DNA of 57,276 nt from Rhodobacteraceae bacterium UBA1943 (GTDB taxonomy: Bacteria > Pseudomonadota > Alphaproteobacteria > Rhodobacterales > Rhodobacteraceae), in NCBI GenBank assembly GCA_002336845.1, contig DDEX01000102.1, positions 247 to 57,522 on the forward strand, written 5' to 3'. A program made the position numbers and the translations under genes. The notes under the pieces were generated by a model. That model had not been told where the DNA came from. It saw nothing but the letters and a program-made list of their open reading frames with translations, and ran no database searches. This document shows positions 18,338 through 26,713 of this stretch, one piece after another (position 1 is the stretch's first letter; the number at the start of each line of letters is the position of its first letter).

Positions 18338-21300
18338 ATGACTGGCCCGCGCATCATTCTGGGCGGCGCGCCGGAAGGCTATGACGCCCGCCTCCTGCTC
18401 AAGGAACTGGCCAAGGGCGCGCCCGTCCTGCACATCGCGCGCGACGACAAGCGGATGGAGGCGATGCGCGCGGCGCTTGCCGTCTATGCGCCGGGCACCG
18501 TCGTGCTGGACCTGCCGGCCTGGGACTGCCTGCCTTACGACCGGGTTTCCCCCAACCCCGAGATTTCGGCGCGCCGGATGGCGACCCTCGCCACCTTGGC
18601 GGGGGGCTTGTCGGGCGCCTTCGTGCTGTTGACCACGATGACCTCGGCCACCCAGCGTCTGCCCGCGCGCGACACGCTGCGCACGGCGAGCTTTGCCGCG
18701 CGCCTGGGTGACCGGGTGGATGAGGGGCGTCTGCGCGGTTTTCTGGCGCGGATGGGCTTTTCGCCCGTATCCACCGTGGCCGAGCCGGGCGACTACGCCA
18801 TTCGCGGCGGTATCGTTGACCTGTGGCCACCGGGCACGCGCGGGCCGATCCGGCTGGATTTCTTTGGCGATCAGTTGGACGGCATCCGCCGATTTGATCC
18901 GGTAACACAGCGCACGGTCGAAAGGCTGACCGGCATCGAATTCGCGCCAATGTCCGAGGTGATTCTGGACGAGGCGGCGATCACCCGGTTCCGCCAGACA
19001 TATCGGGCCGAATTTGGCGCGGGCGGTTCGGATGATCCGCTTTATGAGGCGGTTTCGGCGGGCCGCAAGCATCAGGGGATGGAGCATTGGCTGCCCTTCT
19101 TCCATGCCCGGATGGAGACCCTTTTCGACTATCTGCCCGATGCCACCGTGATGCTGGACGATCAGGTCACGCCCGCGCGGCTGGCTCGGTGGGAAGGAAT
19201 CGCCGACGCCTATGACGCCCGGCGAGAGGCGATGACCGCGCGGGGCCGGATGGATTCGGTCTATAAACCCTGCCCGCCGGATCAGCTTTATCTGGATGAT
19301 ACCGCCTGGGAGGTGGCGCTGAAGGATACCCGTGTCGTGCAACTCTCGCCCTTGGCACAGGCACCAGGACCGGGGGTTCTGGATGCGGGCGGGCGGATCG
19401 GGCGCAGTTTCGCGCCGGAAAGGCAGCAAGAGAATGTAAGCCTTTTCGGTGCCTTGACAGATCATCTTAAGGTATTACTTCAAGATCGGCAGGTCGTCAT
19501 CGCCTCGTGGTCCGAGGGTGCGCGAGAGCGGTTGAAGGGCTTGTTGGAAGATCAGGGCCTGACCGGCGCGCGTGAGGTGAAAGACTTCCGTGAAGTGCCT
19601 GATAGCAAAGGCGGATTGTTCCTGATGGTCTGGGCGCTGGAGGCCGGTTTTACCGCCCCCGGCCTTGCCGTGATCAGCGAACAGGACGTGCTGGGCGACC
19701 GTCTGGCGGCCAAGCCCCGCAAAAAGCGCAAGGCCGAAAATTTCCTGCGCGACGCCGAAAGCCTGTCGCCCGGCGATCTGGTGGTGCATGTCGAACATGG
19801 CGTCGGCCGCTATCTGGGGCTGGAAACGATCACCGCCCTTGGTGCGCCCCATGCCTGCGTGATGCTGGAATATGCCGAGGGCGCGAAACTTTACCTGCCG
19901 GTCGAGAATATCGAACTCCTCAGCCGTTACGGGCATGAGGAGGGGCTGCTGGACCGGCTGGGCGGCGGCGCCTGGCAGGCCAAAAAGGCCAAGCTGAAAG
20001 AGCGTATCAAGGAAATCGCCGACCGGCTGATGCGCATTGCTGCCGAACGCGCCCTGCGCCACGCCCCCATCCTTGAGGCGCCGCATTCGATCTGGGAGGC
20101 CTTTGCCGCCCGCTTCCCCTATCAGGAAACCGATGACCAACTGGCGGCGATTGCCGATGTGGTGGCCGATCTGGAAAAGGGCAGCCCGATGGATCGCCTG
20201 ATCGTGGGCGATGTGGGCTTTGGCAAGACCGAGGTGGCGATGCGCGCGGCCTTTGTCGCCGCCCTGTCGGGAATGCAGGTGGCGGTGATCTGCCCGACGA
20301 CCTTGCTGGCCCGCCAGCATTACCGCAGCTTTGCCGAGCGGTTCCGGGGGTTCCCGGTGTCGGTGCGCCCGCTTTCGCGGTTTGTCAGCACCAAGGACGC
20401 CAATGCCACCCGCGCCGCGATGGCCGACGGCACGGTGGATATCGTGGTCGGCACCCACGCCCTCTTGGCCAAGGGGGTAAAGTTCAAGAACCTTGGCCTG
20501 CTGGTCATCGACGAGGAACAGCATTTCGGCGTGACGCATAAAGAGCGGCTGAAGGAAATGCGGTCGGAGATTCACGTCCTGACCCTGACTGCAACGCCGA
20601 TCCCGCGCACGCTGCAACTGTCCCTCACCGGCGTGCGCGACCTGTCGATCATCGCCACGCCCCCGGTGGACCGCCTGGCGATCCGCACTTATGTTTCGGA
20701 ATTCGATACAATCACCATCCGAGAGGCGCTGCTGCGCGAACATTATCGCGGCGGGCAAAGCTTTTTCGTGGTGCCACGGCTGTCCGACCTGCCGGATGTG
20801 GAAGAATTCCTGAAACTGCATGTGCCCGAGGTGAGTTACATCATCGCCCATGGCCAGTTGGCGGCGGGCGACCTTGATCAGCGGATGAATGATTTCTACG
20901 ACGGCAAGGCCGATGTGCTGCTGGCGACGACCATTGTGGAATCGGGTCTGGATATTCCCACTGCCAACACCATGGTGGTCTGGCGGGCCGATATGTTCGG
21001 CCTTGGACAGTTGTACCAGATTCGCGGCCGCGTCGGGCGGTCAAAAACCCGCGCCTATTGCTTCCTGACAACCAAGCCGCGCCTGCCGCTGACGCCACAG
21101 GCGCAGAAACGGTTGCGCCTGCTGGGCAGCCTCGACAGTCTGGGTGCTGGTTTCAACCTGGCCAGCCACGACCTTGACCTGCGCGGGGCCGGCAACCTGC
21201 TGGGCGAGGAACAGTCGGGCCACATCACCGAAGTGGGATACGAGCTTTACCAGCAGATGCTGGAAGAGACGATCGCCAAGATCAAATCGGGTGAGATCGG

Positions 21301-21775
21301 CGGCCTGAGCGCGATTGACGATCAGTGGTCGCCGCAGATCAACCTTGGCGTGCCGGTGATGATCCCCGAAGGGTATATCCCCGATCTTGACATTCGCCTT
21401 GGCCTTTACCGCCGTCTTTCTGGCCTTGCCAGCAAGGTGGAACTGGAAGGTTTTGCGGCGGAACTGATCGACCGTTTTGGCCCCATTCCGAAAGAGGTCA
21501 ACACCCTGATGCTGATCGTGCGCATCAAGGCGATGTGCAAGCGGGCCGGGATCAGCCGCCTTGATGCGGGGCCCAAAGGGGCCACGGTGCAGTTTCACAA
21601 CGACAAGTTCGCCAACCCCGCCGGTCTGGTCGAATTCCTGCGCGATCAGGGCGCGGGGGCCAAGGTGCAGGGCAACAAGATCGTGCTGACCGGCGAGATG
21701 AAATCTGAATCCGACCGCATCAAGGGGGCCTTCGCCATTGCCCGCGATCTGGCGGAAAAAACGAAGGCGCGCTAA
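18338..21775 (+). CDS. mfd: Transcription-repair coupling factor Mfd
   Basis: Mfd removes RNA polymerase stalled at DNA lesions and recruits UvrA. The 1145-residue protein has the complete family layout. The N-terminal UvrB-homology region contains YDRVSPNPEISARRMATLA. The RNA-polymerase-interacting domain contains LSPGDLVVHVEHGVGRYLG and KLYLPVENIELLSRYG. The SF2 translocase has Walker A GDVGFGKTE and the DEEQ box (VIDEEQHFGVTHKERLK), with LTATPIPRTLQLS and QIRGRVGRSKTRAYCFL. The C-terminal domain 7 follows. It starts one base after the preceding stop and overlaps the convergent transporter gene by four bases. Confidence 0.97.
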   Translation: MTGPRIILGGAPEGYDARLLLKELAKGAPVLHIARDDKRMEAMRAALAVYAPGTVVLDLPAWDCLPYDRVSPNPEISARRMATLATLAGGLSGAFVLLTTMTSATQRLPARDTLRTASFAARLGDRVDEGRLRGFLARMGFSPVSTVAEPGDYAIRGGIVDLWPPGTRGPIRLDFFGDQLDGIRRFDPVTQRTVERLTGIEFAPMSEVILDEAAITRFRQTYRAEFGAGGSDDPLYEAVSAGRKHQGMEHWLPFFHARMETLFDYLPDATVMLDDQVTPARLARWEGIADAYDARREAMTARGRMDSVYKPCPPDQLYLDDTAWEVALKDTRVVQLSPLAQAPGPGVLDAGGRIGRSFAPERQQENVSLFGALTDHLKVLLQDRQVVIASWSEGARERLKGLLEDQGLTGAREVKDFREVPDSKGGLFLMVWALEAGFTAPGLAVISEQDVLGDRLAAKPRKKRKAENFLRDAESLSPGDLVVHVEHGVGRYLGLETITALGAPHACVMLEYAEGAKLYLPVENIELLSRYGHEEGLLDRLGGGAWQAKKAKLKERIKEIADRLMRIAAERALRHAPILEAPHSIWEAFAARFPYQETDDQLAAIADVVADLEKGSPMDRLIVGDVGFGKTEVAMRAAFVAALSGMQVAVICPTTLLARQHYRSFAERFRGFPVSVRPLSRFVSTKDANATRAAMADGTVDIVVGTHALLAKGVKFKNLGLLVIDEEQHFGVTHKERLKEMRSEIHVLTLTATPIPRTLQLSLTGVRDLSIIATPPVDRLAIRTYVSEFDTITIREALLREHYRGGQSFFVVPRLSDLPDVEEFLKLHVPEVSYIIAHGQLAAGDLDQRMNDFYDGKADVLLATTIVESGLDIPTANTMVVWRADMFGLGQLYQIRGRVGRSKTRAYCFLTTKPRLPLTPQAQKRLRLLGSLDSLGAGFNLASHDLDLRGAGNLLGEEQSGHITEVGYELYQQMLEETIAKIKSGEIGGLSAIDDQWSPQINLGVPVMIPEGYIPDLDIRLGLYRRLSGLASKVELEGFAAELIDRFGPIPKEVNTLMLIVRIKAMCKRAGISRLDAGPKGATVQFHNDKFANPAGLVEFLRDQGAGAKVQGNKIVLTGEMKSESDRIKGAFAIARDLAEKTKAR

Positions 21776-22962
21776 CGCCGGGCCAGTTGCATCAGGCCCA
21801 GCGCAAGTGCGGCAAAGACCAGCACGGCGGCCATGAGTGGGACTTGCGTACCATTCAGCATCTGTCCTACCGGAATGGCCAGCACCACGGCAACAACCGT
21901 CGCCACCGCCGAAATCACCGAGGAAGCAAGGCCCGCGATATGGCCGACCGGCTCCATGGCAAGGGCGTTCAGGTTGCCCATCGTCAGCCCCATCATCGCA
22001 AACAGGCCGACCGACCACAGCAGATGCGCCGGGAAGGCCAGCGTCTCGGGCATGGTTCCGGTTGCGACCATTCCCAGGATCAAGGCGGTCAGGACCACCA
22101 CATAGCCATAGGTCGCCACCACCACCGCCCGCATCCCGACCCGCATGACGATGCGAGAGTTGACGAAACTGCCGGTCATCGAGGCCAGTGCAATTCCGGC
22201 GAACCAGTAGGGGAAATTGTCACCCTGATGGAAACGCTGATCGAAGATGCCCTGCATCGAGGACAGGGTTGAAAACAGCATGGCCAGCGTCAGTGTCTGG
22301 CACAGGACCGAGATCACGACGATTCGGTGGCCAAACACCTCGGCCACGCCGCGCGCCAGGGTGCCAAGGGCCAGCGGGCGGCGCTTTTCCGGCGGCAGGG
22401 TTTCGGGCTGGCGCAGGGCCAGCCAGCCGGAGCTGAAGGCCGCGAAGGCGACATAGGTCAGAAAGATCGTATGCCATCCGGCAATCGCAATGATGCCTTG
22501 CCCCATCATCGGCGCGACAGCAGGGACAAGGGTGAAGATCATCATCGCGAACGACATGATCCGCGCCATCTCACGCCCGGCGAACAAATCGCGCACCAGC
22601 GCAATGGAAACCGCCCGTGGCCCGGCAGAGCCAAGCCCCTGAACGACACGCGCGATCAGCAGCATTTCCAGAGAATTGGCCATCCAGCAGGCCAGCGCCC
22701 CCAGCGAATACAACACCGCCCCGCCGATGATCACCGGCTTGCGGCCAAAGGCGTCCGACAGGGGCCCGGCGAACAGGGTGCCCAGCCCCATGCCGAAAAC
22801 GAAAGAGGTGATGACCAGTTGCGCACGGTTGGGGGCATCGGGCGACAGGCTGGCGGCAATCTCGGGCAGGGCGGGCAGCATCGCGTCGATGGAAATCGCG
22901 ATGGTGGCGAACAGCACGGCGATCAGGGCGATGAATTCACCGTTGGACAGGCGGGCTTGCAT
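21772..22962 (-). CDS. MFS drug-resistance transporter, Bcr/CflA family
   Basis: This 396-residue, 12-helix major facilitator protein has the Bcr/CflA signature of proton-coupled export of drugs or metabolites. It starts with FIALIAVLFATIAISIDAML, and the loop 2-3 motif GPLSDAFGRKPVIIGG is followed by IARVVQGLGSAGPRAVSIAL (motif C-like). The start at 22962 gives MQARLSNGEF and lies within four bases of the stop of the upstream DsbA-like gene, so translation is probably coupled. The true substrate is unknown. Its neighbours, a DsbA-like oxidoreductase and an acyl-CoA synthetase, do not reveal it. Confidence 0.86.
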   Translation of the reverse strand: MQARLSNGEFIALIAVLFATIAISIDAMLPALPEIAASLSPDAPNRAQLVITSFVFGMGLGTLFAGPLSDAFGRKPVIIGGAVLYSLGALACWMANSLEMLLIARVVQGLGSAGPRAVSIALVRDLFAGREMARIMSFAMMIFTLVPAVAPMMGQGIIAIAGWHTIFLTYVAFAAFSSGWLALRQPETLPPEKRRPLALGTLARGVAEVFGHRIVVISVLCQTLTLAMLFSTLSSMQGIFDQRFHQGDNFPYWFAGIALASMTGSFVNSRIVMRVGMRAVVVATYGYVVVLTALILGMVATGTMPETLAFPAHLLWSVGLFAMMGLTMGNLNALAMEPVGHIAGLASSVISAVATVVAVVLAIPVGQMLNGTQVPLMAAVLVFAALALGLMQLARR

Positions 22963-22963
22963 A

Positions 22964-23596
22964 TCAGCTTTTTCCTGCCAGTTCGGCGATGACCTTGGTC
23001 CACATCTCGGGCGGTTGGGCACCGGACACAACATATTGCTGCGCGATGAGGAAGGTGGGCACGGCGGTCACGCCCTTGTGGCGGGCATCTTCATCGCGGG
23101 CACGCAGGTCATCGGCATCGGCATCGCTTTCGAGCAGGCGCAGGGTGGCGGCGCGGTCCATTCCGGCGGCTCCGGCGATGTCGGCCAGAACCGAGGGGTT
23201 GCCAATGTCGCGCCCCTCTTTCCAATAGGCGCGGAACAGGGCCGAGACCACCGGGGTCTGCTTGCCCTCGATCCCGGCCCAATGGATCAGACGGTGGGCG
23301 TTCAGCGTGTTGGGGATGCGCTTGGGCACATCGGGGTCCAGATCGACGCCATTCTGGCGGGCGATCTGGCGCAGGCGGTCGTGGATTTCATCCACCTTCG
23401 CCTCACCGCCGAAACGGGCAGCAAGATAGCTGCGCTTGTCCACGCCTTCGGGCGGCATGTCGGGGTTCAACTGGAACGGATGCCATTCGATGCGAAACGG
23501 ATGGTCGGCCGCACCCTCCAGGGCGCGGTCAAGGTTGGCCTTGCCCAGATAGCACCAGGGGCAGACGGGATCGGAAAAGATATCAAGCCGGATCAT
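22964..23596 (-). CDS. DsbA family oxidoreductase (FrnE/2-hydroxychromene-2-carboxylate isomerase-like)
   Basis: This 210-residue thioredoxin-fold protein has the redox motif CPWC in DIFSDPVCPWCYLGKANLD, the helical insertion of the DsbA/FrnE group, and the cis-proline loop GVTAVPTFLI. There is no signal peptide, so it acts in the cytoplasm, unlike true DsbA. FrnE-type proteins are linked to oxidative-stress resistance and polyketide chemistry; the substrate here is not evident. The start at 23596 removes a ten-residue basic extension. Its 5' end overlaps the upstream acyl-CoA synthetase gene by 14 bases. Confidence 0.87.
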   Translation of the reverse strand: MIRLDIFSDPVCPWCYLGKANLDRALEGAADHPFRIEWHPFQLNPDMPPEGVDKRSYLAARFGGEAKVDEIHDRLRQIARQNGVDLDPDVPKRIPNTLNAHRLIHWAGIEGKQTPVVSALFRAYWKEGRDIGNPSVLADIAGAAGMDRAATLRLLESDADADDLRARDEDARHKGVTAVPTFLIAQQYVVSGAQPPEMWTKVIAELAGKS

Positions 23597-25079
23597 CCGG
23601 GGTCTCCAGTGCCGCGCGCAGCGCACGGCGGTTCAGTTTGGCGTTGGCGCCGCGCGGCAAGGCGGGCAGGCGGCGATAAAGGCGCGGCTGCTTCCAGCGG
23701 GCGAGCGTGGCATCGGCCCGCGCGGTCAGCGCGGCAGCGTGGTCATCCTGCGCTACATAGGCGCAGGCGATGACATTCACACCCTCTTTCACCCGAATAT
23801 CGGTGACCGCCAGGTCGGCGATGCCGGGAAGGCCCGTAAGCGCAGCCTCGACCTCGACCGGCGAGACGCGAAAACCGCCGGCGTTCATCAGGTCGTCGGC
23901 ACGGCCAAGATAGGTCATGGCGCCATCGGGGCCGCGGCGGGCGTGATCTCCGGTCAGGAACCAGTCGCCCCGATAGCGGGCGGCGGTCTCCCGCGGCTGA
24001 TCGAGATAGCCGATCATCAGGCCGGGGTCGCTGCGGTGAATGGCAAGGATACCGTCATCGGTTTCGGCGCCCGCCTCATCCAGCAGGGCAATGCGGCGAC
24101 CGGGCTGGGGAAAGCCGGTGGCTCCGGCAGGCGCCGAACGGGCGGGGCTGCCCGATAGGTAGGTGGAGCATTCCGACATGCCCAGCGCCTCGTGCAGGTC
24201 GGTGCCGGTCGCGGCCTGCCATTGGGTGCGCAAGGCGGGCGACAGGCTTTCGCCCGCAACAAGGCCGTGGCGCAGGCGGGGCAGGGCGGGCAGCTGTGCG
24301 CGCAGCATCTGCCGCACCACGCCGGGGGCTGCGGCAAGGATCGTGGCATCGAACCGCTTCATCAGCAGGGCCAAGTCGGCAGGCGTCACGCCCGGGCCTG
24401 GAATCAGCGCGGTCGCGCCATTCACCCAAGGATCCAGCAGGCCGGTGCCCAAGGTAAACGTCCAGTTGAAGGCGCCCGCGTGCAACAGCCGGTCGGTGGG
24501 CAAAATCCCCTCCCAGCCCTGATACATCATACCCCGTGCCCAGATCGCACGGTGCGCATGGGCGACGGGCAGCGGGTTGCCCGATGTGCCAGAGGTAAAG
24601 ACCACATAGGCCAGCCGGTCGGGGTCGCCCATGTCCCAGGCGCAGGGGGCTAGCCGCTCCATCGCCAGCACATCCGCGCCGCTGATCACCGGGGCGGGAT
24701 GGTCGGGCAGGGCGACGCCCTCTTCGGCCACGATCAGCACGGGCGCCACGCGGGCGGCGAGTTTCGTCACCTCGGGCGCGGTCAGCGCGGAAGAGGTTGG
24801 CACGGGCACCAGCCCCGCCGCGATCGCGCCCAGATAAAGCACCGGAAAGGCGGGCGTATTGCCCAGACGCATCAGAACCCGGTCGCCCGGCTGCAAGCCG
24901 CGGGCCAACAGCCCCGTGCCGCAGCCGCGCACCGCAGCCTCCAGCCGCCCGAAGCTCCACCTTTCGGCACCTTGGGGGCGGATGATCTGCAAGGCGGACT
25001 TGTCAGCGAACTCTGCCGCGCGAGACAGCGCGTGAGCCGCCAGATTGAACGGCGCAGGGCAGGGTGGAAAGCTGGTCAT
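23583..25079 (-). CDS. AMP-dependent acyl-CoA synthetase/ligase
   Basis: This 498-residue member of the ANL superfamily activates a carboxylic acid as acyl-AMP and transfers it to CoA. The P-loop is FTSGTSGNPLP, with a Pro-Leu in place of the common PKG. Further motifs are the acyl-site ALGMSECSTYLSG, the hinge region TGDHARRGPDGAMTYLGRADD and NAGGFRVSPVEVE. The catalytic lysine is in GANAKLNRRALR. The altered P-loop end makes it slightly atypical, but the adenylation core is otherwise whole. Overall it resembles benzoate/fatty-acid ligases; the substrate is unknown. It is the first gene of the overlapping three-gene minus-strand run with the DsbA-like and MFS genes. Confidence 0.85.
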   Translation of the reverse strand: MTSFPPCPAPFNLAAHALSRAAEFADKSALQIIRPQGAERWSFGRLEAAVRGCGTGLLARGLQPGDRVLMRLGNTPAFPVLYLGAIAAGLVPVPTSSALTAPEVTKLAARVAPVLIVAEEGVALPDHPAPVISGADVLAMERLAPCAWDMGDPDRLAYVVFTSGTSGNPLPVAHAHRAIWARGMMYQGWEGILPTDRLLHAGAFNWTFTLGTGLLDPWVNGATALIPGPGVTPADLALLMKRFDATILAAAPGVVRQMLRAQLPALPRLRHGLVAGESLSPALRTQWQAATGTDLHEALGMSECSTYLSGSPARSAPAGATGFPQPGRRIALLDEAGAETDDGILAIHRSDPGLMIGYLDQPRETAARYRGDWFLTGDHARRGPDGAMTYLGRADDLMNAGGFRVSPVEVEAALTGLPGIADLAVTDIRVKEGVNVIACAYVAQDDHAAALTARADATLARWKQPRLYRRLPALPRGANAKLNRRALRAALETPDDPA

Positions 25080-25124
25080 GCCGCCGTGCCTAACGAGGCT
25101 TGCCCGGGCTTGCAAGGCAGCAGC

Positions 25125-25141
25125 CTCTTGCATGACAAGAG
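25125..25141. promoter_or_regulatory. Inverted repeat in the divergent region before the XRE-cupin regulator gene
   Basis: This is a perfect inverted repeat, CTCTTG (25125-25130) and CAAGAG (25136-25141), with a 5-bp spacer. It lies in the 217-bp divergent region between the acyl-CoA synthetase start and the regulator start. Its size and place would suit an operator for the neighbouring XRE regulator, but no promoter elements are clear and short repeats arise by chance. Confidence 0.3.
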
Positions 25142-25296
25142 AGCAGGCCCACCATTGGCGCACAGGTCAGGTGCGGTCATGCCTTGCTGGGCCGTGTCCA
25201 GGATAAACCGCCGTCGGCATCCGCCTTGCGCGCAGGGCCGCCGCCCGGTCAATCGGCGCTGCTTGCGCGGCTCTGCCGATCTGCTAAGGCTGGCCC

Positions 25297-25917
25297 ATGT
25301 CTGCCGATCCCAAGCGCCTTATCAGAATTGCCCGCGAGACCGGGCTTGCCCCCGCGGTCGAACCGATGGATCTGGGCCAGCGCGTGCGCGATCTGCGAAA
25401 AGCCAAGGGCTGGACTCTGGAGCAGGCGGCGGCGCAGGCCGGGTTGGCGCGATCCACGCTGTCCAAGATCGAAAACGGCCAGATGTCACCCACCTATGAC
25501 GCGCTGAAAAAGCTGGCGCAGGGGATGGAGATGTCGGTGCCGCAACTGTTCACCCCGCCGTCGCGGGCGCAGGTGTCGGGGCGGATCTCGGTGACGAAAT
25601 CGGGTGAGGGGCAGGGGCACGCCACCTCGACCTATGAACACGAATTGCTGGCCGGGGCGCTGACGAAAAAGCAGATGCTGCCCTATCGCGCCACGATCCG
25701 CGCCCGCAGCATGGACGAATTCGACGGCTGGGTCCGCCATGACGGCGAAGAATTCCTGTATGTGCTGACCGGCGTGGTGCGGCTTTACACCGAATTTTAC
25801 GAGCCTGTAGAACTGCGCCGGGGCGACAGCGCCTATTACGACGCCTCGATGGGGCATAATGTCATCTCGGTTTCCGATGATGACGCGACCATTCTGTGGG
25901 TCACTTCGCTGGCCTGA
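25297..25917 (+). CDS. XRE family transcriptional regulator with C-terminal cupin sensor domain
   Basis: This 206-residue regulator has a helix-turn-helix at about residues 27-82 (GQRVRDLRKAKGWTLEQAAA, AGLARSTLSKIENGQMSPTY). A single cupin domain follows (WVRHDGEEFLYVLTGVVRL, then LRRGDSAYYDASMGHNVISV). This layout is typical of regulators that bind a small ligand or metal in the cupin barrel. It is transcribed away from the acyl-CoA synthetase-DsbA-MFS operon, which is the usual position for a local regulator, but control of that operon is inference. The phosphatase and kinase genes follow on the same strand, starting 55 bases downstream. Confidence 0.88.
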   Translation: MSADPKRLIRIARETGLAPAVEPMDLGQRVRDLRKAKGWTLEQAAAQAGLARSTLSKIENGQMSPTYDALKKLAQGMEMSVPQLFTPPSRAQVSGRISVTKSGEGQGHATSTYEHELLAGALTKKQMLPYRATIRARSMDEFDGWVRHDGEEFLYVLTGVVRLYTEFYEPVELRRGDSAYYDASMGHNVISVSDDDATILWVTSLA

Positions 25918-25972
25918 CGGGCGGGGAAGGCCGGTTGGGAGGAGCCTGTTGGGGGACGGGCAGGGAGAGGGA

Positions 25973-26713
25973 ATGCGGCTAGCCATCCTGACGGATATTC
26001 ATGCCAACCGCGAGGCGTTCTCGGCGGTGCTGGCCGATCTGGCTGACCGGCAGATCGACCGGATCGTCTTTCTTGGCGATTTCGTCGGATATGGCCCCGA
26101 TCCGGGCTGGTGCCTGGACAAGGCGATGGAGCTGGTGGCGGCGGGGGCGGTCGCGGTGCGGGGCAACCATGACCGGGCGGTCGGGGTTGCCGATGAGACG
26201 CTGAACGCCAATGCCCGCAAGGTGATAGACTGGACGGTCGATCGCCTGACCGTGCCGCAGAAGATGTTCTTGTCCGGATTGCCTCTGGTGATCGAAGACG
26301 GCGATACGCTGTTTACCCATGCCTCTGCCAACACCCCCGATGACTGGATCTATGTCACGAATGAAATGAAGGCCCGCCCTTCGTTCATGGTGTCGAAAGC
26401 GCGGTTGATCGTGGTCGGCCATGTGCACCGCCCGCAGCTTTACAGTTGCGACCGCACGGGCCGGGTGGCGGGGCATCAGGTGCCGATGGGGCATCCCTTG
26501 CCCTTGCTGGATTCGCGCCGCTGGCTGGCGGTGGTCGGTTCGGTCGGACAGCCGCGCGATGGCAGTTCGCTGGCGGGCTATGCGATATTGGACAAAGGTA
26601 CAAACGAGATGACCTTTCGCCGTGTCGGCTATGACAGCGCCACGACGGCGCGCAAGGTGCGGGCGGCGGGCCTGCCAGAGGCATTGGCGATGCGGCTGAT
26701 CAAGGGGGAATAG
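25973..26713 (+). CDS. Calcineurin-like metallophosphoesterase
   Basis: This 246-residue protein has all metal-binding motifs of the metallophosphoesterase family. They are LTDIHANREAF (D-x-H), FLGDFVGYGPDP (GD), VRGNHDRAVG (GNHD), LFTHASANTPDD and VVGHVHRPQLY (GH-x-H). It is the family that includes PrpA/PrpE-type protein and nucleotide phosphatases. Its TAG is followed directly by the ATG of a protein kinase gene. The two are surely co-transcribed, and it may remove phosphates added by that kinase; this last point is inference. The start at 25973 follows GGGAGAGGGA, a strong ribosome binding site. Confidence 0.88.
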   Translation: MRLAILTDIHANREAFSAVLADLADRQIDRIVFLGDFVGYGPDPGWCLDKAMELVAAGAVAVRGNHDRAVGVADETLNANARKVIDWTVDRLTVPQKMFLSGLPLVIEDGDTLFTHASANTPDDWIYVTNEMKARPSFMVSKARLIVVGHVHRPQLYSCDRTGRVAGHQVPMGHPLPLLDSRRWLAVVGSVGQPRDGSSLAGYAILDKGTNEMTFRRVGYDSATTARKVRAAGLPEALAMRLIKGE